From NCBI GenBank assembly GCA_022564385.1, contig JADFLN010000011.1:1-25496 (forward strand): a stretch of DNA of 25,496 bases. Direction: 5' to 3'. The notes under the pieces were generated by a model, which was not told the DNA's origin, searched no databases, and worked only from the letters and a program-made list of their open reading frames with translations. Position numbers and translations under genes: made by a program. Each line of letters starts with the position of its first letter. Position 1 is the stretch's first letter. Below are positions 21,471 through 25,496 of this stretch, one piece after another. This DNA comes from Nitrososphaerota archaeon (GTDB lineage: Archaea > Thermoproteota > Nitrososphaeria > Nitrososphaerales > Nitrosopumilaceae).

Positions 21471-23435
21471 TTAGCTAGTTTTTGTTTCATCAGGTGAAGA
21501 TGATTCAGTTGTTTGATTATCTGTACTAGTATCTTGTTGTCCTTCTGTACTAGTATCTTGTTGTCCTTCTGTACTAGTATCTTGTTGTCCTTCTGTACTA
21601 GTATCTTGTTGTCCTTCTGTACTAGTATCTTGTTGTCCTTCTGTACTAGTATCTTGTTGTCCTTCTGCATTTGATGAAGGTGAAGTATTTTTGTAAAGTT
21701 CAGTAGTTACTTCGCTAACTATGGATTGTAATGCTTCAAGTTTAGGCTTTAATTCATCAGGCTCTTTATCTAAAACTTCTTTAATTTCTTTTACAGCATC
21801 AGTAATTTTAATTCCTTGTTCTTGAGAAATTTTATCCTTAAGAGTATCATGGACTAATTTTTCTGTGGTGTAAATATAACTCTCTGCTTCATTCTTAAGA
21901 TCAATTTTTTCTTTCTTCTTTTTGTCTTCATCAGAGAATTTTTCTGCATCTTTTTTTAATTTTTCAATTTCTTCTTTAGATAATTTGGATGAAGATTCAA
22001 TAGTTATTTTTGCTTCCTTTTGTGTTCCTAGATCTTTTGCTGTGACATTAATTATTCCATTTGCATCAATATCAAATTTGACTTCAATTTGAGGAATTCC
22101 TCTTGGAGCCGGCGGTACATCAGTAAGATTAAAGGTTCCTAATGAGACATTGTCAGATGCCATTGGTCGTTCGCCTTGAACAACATGAATAGTTACAGAT
22201 GTTTGATTATCAGCCGCAGTTGTGAAAACTTTACTCTTGGAAGTTGGAATTGTTGTATTTCTTTCAATTAATGGTTCTCGGATTCCACCTAAAGTTTCAA
22301 TTCCTAATGTAAGTGGAGTAACATCAAGTAAAACAATATCACTAGTAACGTCTCCAGCAATAATTCCTGCTTGTATTGCAGCTCCCATTGCTACTGCTTC
22401 CATAGGATCAACTCCGGATTCAGGTTCTTTTCCAACAACTTCACCAACCATTTTTCTAACTAATGGCATTCTTGTTGGTCCACCTACCATCACGATTTTG
22501 TTAATTTCAGAGTGAGAGAGTTTTGCATCTTCAAATACTTTTACTATAGAAGGTTTACATCGTTCAACAATTGGTCCAATTAATTCATCTAGTTTAGCTC
22601 TAGTGATTCTTAATTCAAGATTTTTTGCACCTGTTGATGAATCTTGTGCAATAAAAGGCAAAGTAATATCTGTTTCCATAACCGTGGACAATTCAATTTT
22701 AGCTTTTTCAGCAGCTTCTCTAATTCTTGACGTTGCAGTTGTATCTTGTGAAAGATCAATGCCCTCTTTTTTCTTGAATTCGTCAATAATGTAATCGATT
22801 AGAATTTTATCCATATCTGTACCACCTAACTGTGTATCACCAGATGTGCTTAGTACTTCAAAAACACCTCCCCCCATTTCCATTATGGTAACATCCAAAG
22901 TACCGCCACCAAAATCAAAGACGAGGATTTTCATGTCTTCTTTTGCTTTATCTAATCCAAATGCCAACGATGCTGCTGTTGGTTCATTGATAATTCTAAC
23001 AACATCAAGACCAGCAATGGTTCCTGCATCTTTGGTTGCTTGACGTTGATTATCATCAAAATATGCGGGAACTGTGATTACTGCTTTCTCTACAGATTCA
23101 CCAATAAATGCTTCAGCATCTTTTTTGATTTTTTGAAGAATAAATGCAGAAATTTGTTGAGGTTTGTATTCTTTATCTTGAATTTTAAAAATATGAGTAG
23201 AGCCCATTTTTCTTTTAGCAGCAAGAATAGTATTATCAGGATTTGTTACTGCCTGTCTTCGTGCAGGCTCTCCAACTAAAAGTTCACCATCTTTAGAAAA
23301 TGCTACAACTGATGGAAATGCTTTTCCCCCTACAGTAGATCCTTCGGCAGCAGGAATAATTGTTGGTTTACCACCCATAATAACTGCAGCAGCAGAGTTA
23401 CTTGTTCCTAAATCGATTCCAATTACTTTAGCCAT
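21471..23435 (-). CDS. dnaK: Chaperone DnaK (Hsp70) with a tandem-repeat tail
   Basis: The 654-residue Hsp70 has an ATPase domain at about 1-365 (GIDLGTSNSAAAV, DNQRQATKDAGTIAGLDVVRIINEPTAASLAFG, LVFDFGGGTLDVTIM, VGGPTRMPLVR). The linker and substrate-binding sandwich follow (DVTPLTLGIETLGG, QGERPMASDNVSLGTF), then a helical lid to about 580. The region after AAKRKMG lacks the roughly 24-residue insertion seen in proteobacterial DnaK, as in archaeal and Gram-positive proteins. The end is unusual: residues 591-638 are six exact copies of EGQQDTST, followed by a Ser/Thr/Asp-rich end. Archaeal DnaK was gained from bacteria. ATG 23435 starts six bases after the grpE stop. Confidence 0.97.
   Translation of the reverse strand: MAKVIGIDLGTSNSAAAVIMGGKPTIIPAAEGSTVGGKAFPSVVAFSKDGELLVGEPARRQAVTNPDNTILAAKRKMGSTHIFKIQDKEYKPQQISAFILQKIKKDAEAFIGESVEKAVITVPAYFDDNQRQATKDAGTIAGLDVVRIINEPTAASLAFGLDKAKEDMKILVFDFGGGTLDVTIMEMGGGVFEVLSTSGDTQLGGTDMDKILIDYIIDEFKKKEGIDLSQDTTATSRIREAAEKAKIELSTVMETDITLPFIAQDSSTGAKNLELRITRAKLDELIGPIVERCKPSIVKVFEDAKLSHSEINKIVMVGGPTRMPLVRKMVGEVVGKEPESGVDPMEAVAMGAAIQAGIIAGDVTSDIVLLDVTPLTLGIETLGGIREPLIERNTTIPTSKSKVFTTAADNQTSVTIHVVQGERPMASDNVSLGTFNLTDVPPAPRGIPQIEVKFDIDANGIINVTAKDLGTQKEAKITIESSSKLSKEEIEKLKKDAEKFSDEDKKKKEKIDLKNEAESYIYTTEKLVHDTLKDKISQEQGIKITDAVKEIKEVLDKEPDELKPKLEALQSIVSEVTTELYKNTSPSSNAEGQQDTSTEGQQDTSTEGQQDTSTEGQQDTSTEGQQDTSTEGQQDTSTDNQTTESSSPDETKTS
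21521..21664 (-). repeat. Six exact 24-bp tandem repeats inside dnaK
   Basis: The plus strand shows CTGTACTAGTATCTTGTTGT plus CCTT six times without a mismatch, 144 bases in all. On the coding strand each copy encodes EGQQDTST. The unit length is a multiple of three, so gain or loss of copies keeps the frame. Identity at silent sites shows recent expansion or continuing homogenisation. Confidence 0.97.
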
Positions 23436-23441
23436 ATTTTA

Positions 23442-24050
23442 TCATCTTTTTTTTGAAATTTCTACGAGTGTTGTTCTTACAACCCTCTCATGAGAAATAT
23501 ATCCCTTCCTGATCTCTTGTGTAATTGTGTTATCATCTAAATCTGGATCAGTAATAATTGATATTGCTTCATGAAAATTTGGATCAAAAATTTCGCCTAA
23601 TGCATCAATTGGAATAATATGATATTTTTTCAGTAATGAATTCATATTTTTTAAAATAGAATCTAAGCCTGTAGTGTTAATTTTATTTTCAGAAAAAACT
23701 TTTTTAGCTCTAATAAAATCATCGTATATTTTTAAAAAATCTAAGATAAATTCATCAACTTTAGTATTAACACCATTTTCTATATCAGATTGTGTTTTTC
23801 GATTAAGATTCTGAAAGTCTGCTAAAACAAGTTTCAATTTTTCTTCATGTTCCAATACTTTTTGTTTTTCTATTTCTAATAATTTTAATAATTCTTTATG
23901 TTTTTCTGTAGGTTCAGTTTCTTCAGAAGAATCATTAGATTCAGGTTCATTATTAGATGACAAATCAGTAGGAATTTCGTCAGAATTATTTTCAGATGAT
24001 AAATCAGTAGGAATTTCGTCAGAATTATTTTCAGATGACAAATCAAACAA
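23442..24050 (-). CDS. grpE: Nucleotide exchange factor GrpE with a repeat-bearing N-terminus
   Basis: The 202-residue GrpE swaps ADP for ATP on DnaK. A long coiled-coil helix spans about 48-95 (TEKHKELLKLLEIEKQKVLEHEEKLKLVLADFQNLNRKTQ), followed by the four-helix region and the C-terminal beta domain (IDALGEIFDPNFHEAISIITDPD, EIRKGYISHERVVRTTLVEISKK). The first 45 residues are acidic and disordered, with two full copies of LSSENNSDEIPTD plus fragments. The start is TTG 24050 (or the in-frame TTG at 24041); no ATG is available. A TTTAAATT box lies about 20 bases upstream. The gene leads a grpE-dnaK-dnaJ series. Confidence 0.95.
   Translation of the reverse strand: MFDLSSENNSDEIPTDLSSENNSDEIPTDLSSNNEPESNDSSEETEPTEKHKELLKLLEIEKQKVLEHEEKLKLVLADFQNLNRKTQSDIENGVNTKVDEFILDFLKIYDDFIRAKKVFSENKINTTGLDSILKNMNSLLKKYHIIPIDALGEIFDPNFHEAISIITDPDLDDNTITQEIRKGYISHERVVRTTLVEISKKR
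23962..24039 (-). repeat. Two 39-bp tandem repeats inside grpE
   Basis: Two 39-base units at 23962-24000 and 24001-24039 differ only at their last base, and the first six bases of a third copy follow. On the coding strand each unit encodes 13 residues (LSSENNSDEIPTD). Thirteen codons per unit keeps the frame. Confidence 0.95.
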
Positions 24051-24065
24051 AATAGTAATTTAGCT

Positions 24066-24073
24066 AATTTAAA
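24066..24073 (-). promoter_or_regulatory. TATA box for the grpE operon
   Basis: TTTAAATT on the minus strand is centred about 20 bases upstream of TTG 24050 and 29 bases upstream of the next in-frame TTG at 24041. It lies between the 3' end of the upstream gene and grpE, so grpE-dnaK can be transcribed independently. Confidence 0.4.
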
Positions 24074-24076
24074 TTA

Positions 24077-25216
24077 TTAATGAATAGTTTCACATAAAGG
24101 ATTAGCTTTGACAATAATTAGATTAGAATCTTGTTTGGTCTTTTCAATATGTTCAAAATCAGTTTTTGAACATGCTACAACAATTGTAGTTTTATCACTA
24201 TGAAAAAGATCAAAGTTTGGATCTTCATAAGCTTCTACATCTCCTATATAATCACGTAATCTTGTTGTTAAATTTTGTAGCATCTCAATTTTATCTCCAC
24301 GCATTGCATATTGATCAAGAGTCCAAGATAATGCAATTTTTGTTCTACTAGCTTTAAGATCATTTTTCTTTAATGTTAATCGAATTTCATCAATTAACCT
24401 CTTGATGTAGCCATCAATTCCTTTAACACTTCCATTAATTAGATACATGAGAGTGTTTGTACCCTCAAATGATGAGCCGAGAGATTTTATATCAAATAGT
24501 CCATTAACCATATCATCAAGGAATATTTTTTGAAAATCATCTGAAGATAGATCATTTTTGGTTATTTCATCTTGTGCATATTTACATACTTCTAAAACAC
24601 TACATAAACAAGAAAATCTAGATAGAATTTTAATGGCATGAAAATGTTCTGCTGAGGATATAGCAACAAATCTTTTCTTTTTTTTGTCTATTGTAAGTAA
24701 ATCAGACAATTTTGAATCTTCTTGTCCATTAAAAGAACCAATAATATCTGGTTGTTTATTTTGATCTTCTAATGGATAATAAAAATATGAAATATTTTTT
24801 CCAATCTCAAATCCTGTTACATGTTCCAGTAATGAAATATTTTCATTGTTACCTCCAAATCCGGTTGGTAGAGTAAAAACAACTGAGCTATTTTTCTTTA
24901 ATGATTTTATTGCATCCTTAAATTTGGAATGAATTTCAGTTTTGGTGTCTTGCCCTGTTTTTCTAATTCTTGGAGTAAAGAAAAGATATTGAGCTTTTGA
25001 AATAGCCACATCAATAGGTTCCATAGCTAATAATGGCTCATCTTCTTTTAGAGAAGATACATTTGGGTAAGTTTTAGCTATTTCTGCTTTAAGTGAAATT
25101 GCGGATGTAGATGATTCATCGATAATGTAAACATCAGCACCTTTGATTGCCATTTGAGATGCAATAGTATATCCTTCTGTGCTAAGACCATAAACAACAA
25201 CTTTTACTCCCCCCAT
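24077..25216 (-). CDS. Rossmann-fold protein resembling nucleotide-sugar dehydrogenases
   Basis: The 379-residue product begins with a dinucleotide-binding strand and loop (VKVVVYGLSTEGYTIASQMAIKGADVYIID, residues 4-33), with a GxxxxG turn as in UDP-sugar dehydrogenases and related oxidoreductases. A segment AQYLFFTPRIRKTGQDTKTEIHSKFKDAIKSLKKNSSVVFTLPTGFGGNNENISLLEHV (about 76-134) matches the place where that family holds a second strand pair and acceptor loop. The middle is largely helical (FLDDMVNGLFDIKSLGSSFEG). The C-terminus ends in IVVACSKTDFEHIEK and NPLCETIH. I see no Gly-Gly-x-Cys catalytic motif of UDP-glucose dehydrogenase, so dehydrogenase activity is unproven. It lies upstream of grpE on the same strand. 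Confidence 0.75.
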   Translation of the reverse strand: MGGVKVVVYGLSTEGYTIASQMAIKGADVYIIDESSTSAISLKAEIAKTYPNVSSLKEDEPLLAMEPIDVAISKAQYLFFTPRIRKTGQDTKTEIHSKFKDAIKSLKKNSSVVFTLPTGFGGNNENISLLEHVTGFEIGKNISYFYYPLEDQNKQPDIIGSFNGQEDSKLSDLLTIDKKKKRFVAISSAEHFHAIKILSRFSCLCSVLEVCKYAQDEITKNDLSSDDFQKIFLDDMVNGLFDIKSLGSSFEGTNTLMYLINGSVKGIDGYIKRLIDEIRLTLKKNDLKASRTKIALSWTLDQYAMRGDKIEMLQNLTTRLRDYIGDVEAYEDPNFDLFHSDKTTIVVACSKTDFEHIEKTKQDSNLIIVKANPLCETIH

Positions 25217-25281
25217 TACACTTACAGCTGTATATTAGACTAAGAAAAACTTATTGAACTAACTACAATTATGAAGATTAC

Positions 25282-25496
25282 TTGAAAATATGGATAGATA
25301 TTCTTACACCAAAACAATTATTGTTTTCTGAACAAATAATTAAAAAATTGGGTCAAAATCACGAGTTATTATGCACTTCTAGAGCATATACAGAAGTTAC
25401 AAAATTAGCAAGAATACGTAATTTTGAACTTGTTTTTGTTGGAAAACATGGAGGAGGTGATAAAAAAGCTAAACTTAAAGCCAGTATTGTCAGAAT
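25282..25496 (+). CDS. DUF354 family protein (partial)
   Basis: A frame from TTG 25282 runs off the right edge for 71 codons. It starts MKIWIDILTPKQLLFSEQIIKKLGQNHELLCTSRAYTEVTKLARI, continues to FELVFVGKHGGGDKKAKL and matches the N-terminus of DUF354, an archaeal/bacterial family with a glycosyltransferase-B-like Rossmann fold. Nearby ATGs at 25271 and 25292 lead to stop codons within a few codons in other frames, so TTG is the best start. It is divergent from the Rossmann-fold gene ending at 25216, sharing a 65-base intergenic region. The function of the family is not firmly known, and a nucleotide-sugar-related role is inferred from fold. Confidence 0.75.
   Translation, partial: MKIWIDILTPKQLLFSEQIIKKLGQNHELLCTSRAYTEVTKLARIRNFELVFVGKHGGGDKKAKLKASIVR

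Noticed and set aside
21521..21664. Possible CRISPR array
   Set aside because: The 24-bp units are directly adjacent with no unique spacers and lie inside the dnaK frame.
21425..21670. A repeat-rich minus-strand frame encoding copies of a KDNKILVQ-like unit
   Set aside because: It is the dnaK repeat array read in another frame of the same strand; dnaK is clearly the real gene.

Overview
The window is AT-rich archaeal chromosome and looks like a Thaumarchaeota (Nitrososphaerota) genome close to the Nitrosopumilus lineage. Evidence for this is a tetraether synthase-type radical SAM protein, Pelota, GatD/GatE, Cdc48, a free-standing uL2 gene, a bacterial-type GrpE-DnaK-DnaJ set, an archaeal SRP RNA, and many TATA boxes about 25 bases upstream of start codons, which implies leaderless mRNAs. 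Several genes start with TTG. I see no mobile element, phage gene or CRISPR array. This is a densely packed housekeeping region.

Layout. 1-3000: the start of an exported or membrane protein (cut by the window edge), a PepSY-like small protein, an SDR-family protein lacking the usual catalytic Tyr and Lys, a MIP18/DUF59-PqqD fusion, and MtnA. 3000-7540: a small two-helix membrane protein overlapping a family 2 glycosyltransferase, then a Tes-like radical SAM enzyme divergent from a TrmB-family plus DtxR-family regulator pair, then a 54-residue zinc-ribbon protein. 7541-11202: YjbQ, a candidate C/D box guide RNA, an unknown gene followed by Pelota, CutA and a site-2 protease. 11246-13929: a tRNA thiolase (NcsA/TtuA type), SRP RNA, a DUF5655-like protein, acylphosphatase and ribosomal protein uL2. 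14032-19797: Cdc48, GatD, GatE, tRNA-Leu(CAG) and another 54-residue Cys-rich protein. 19794-25496: a HAD-type nucleotidase, DnaJ, DnaK, GrpE, a Rossmann-fold protein and the start of a DUF354 protein.

How the genes fit together. Translation and its quality control dominate: uL2, SRP RNA, tRNA, tRNA thiolation, GatDE (Gln-tRNA formation), Pelota (stalled ribosomes), Cdc48 (unfolding) and the Hsp70 set. A second theme is the cell envelope: the Tes-like enzyme, the glycosyltransferase pair, the site-2 protease and the DUF354 protein.

The most interesting items are the candidate C/D sRNA at 7997-8056, whose guide matches the anticodon loop expected for tRNA-Leu(CAA) and would place the methyl group on C34; the MIP18-PqqD fusion; the Tes-like radical SAM protein facing a TrmB/DtxR regulator pair; and exact in-frame tandem repeats in both DnaK and GrpE.
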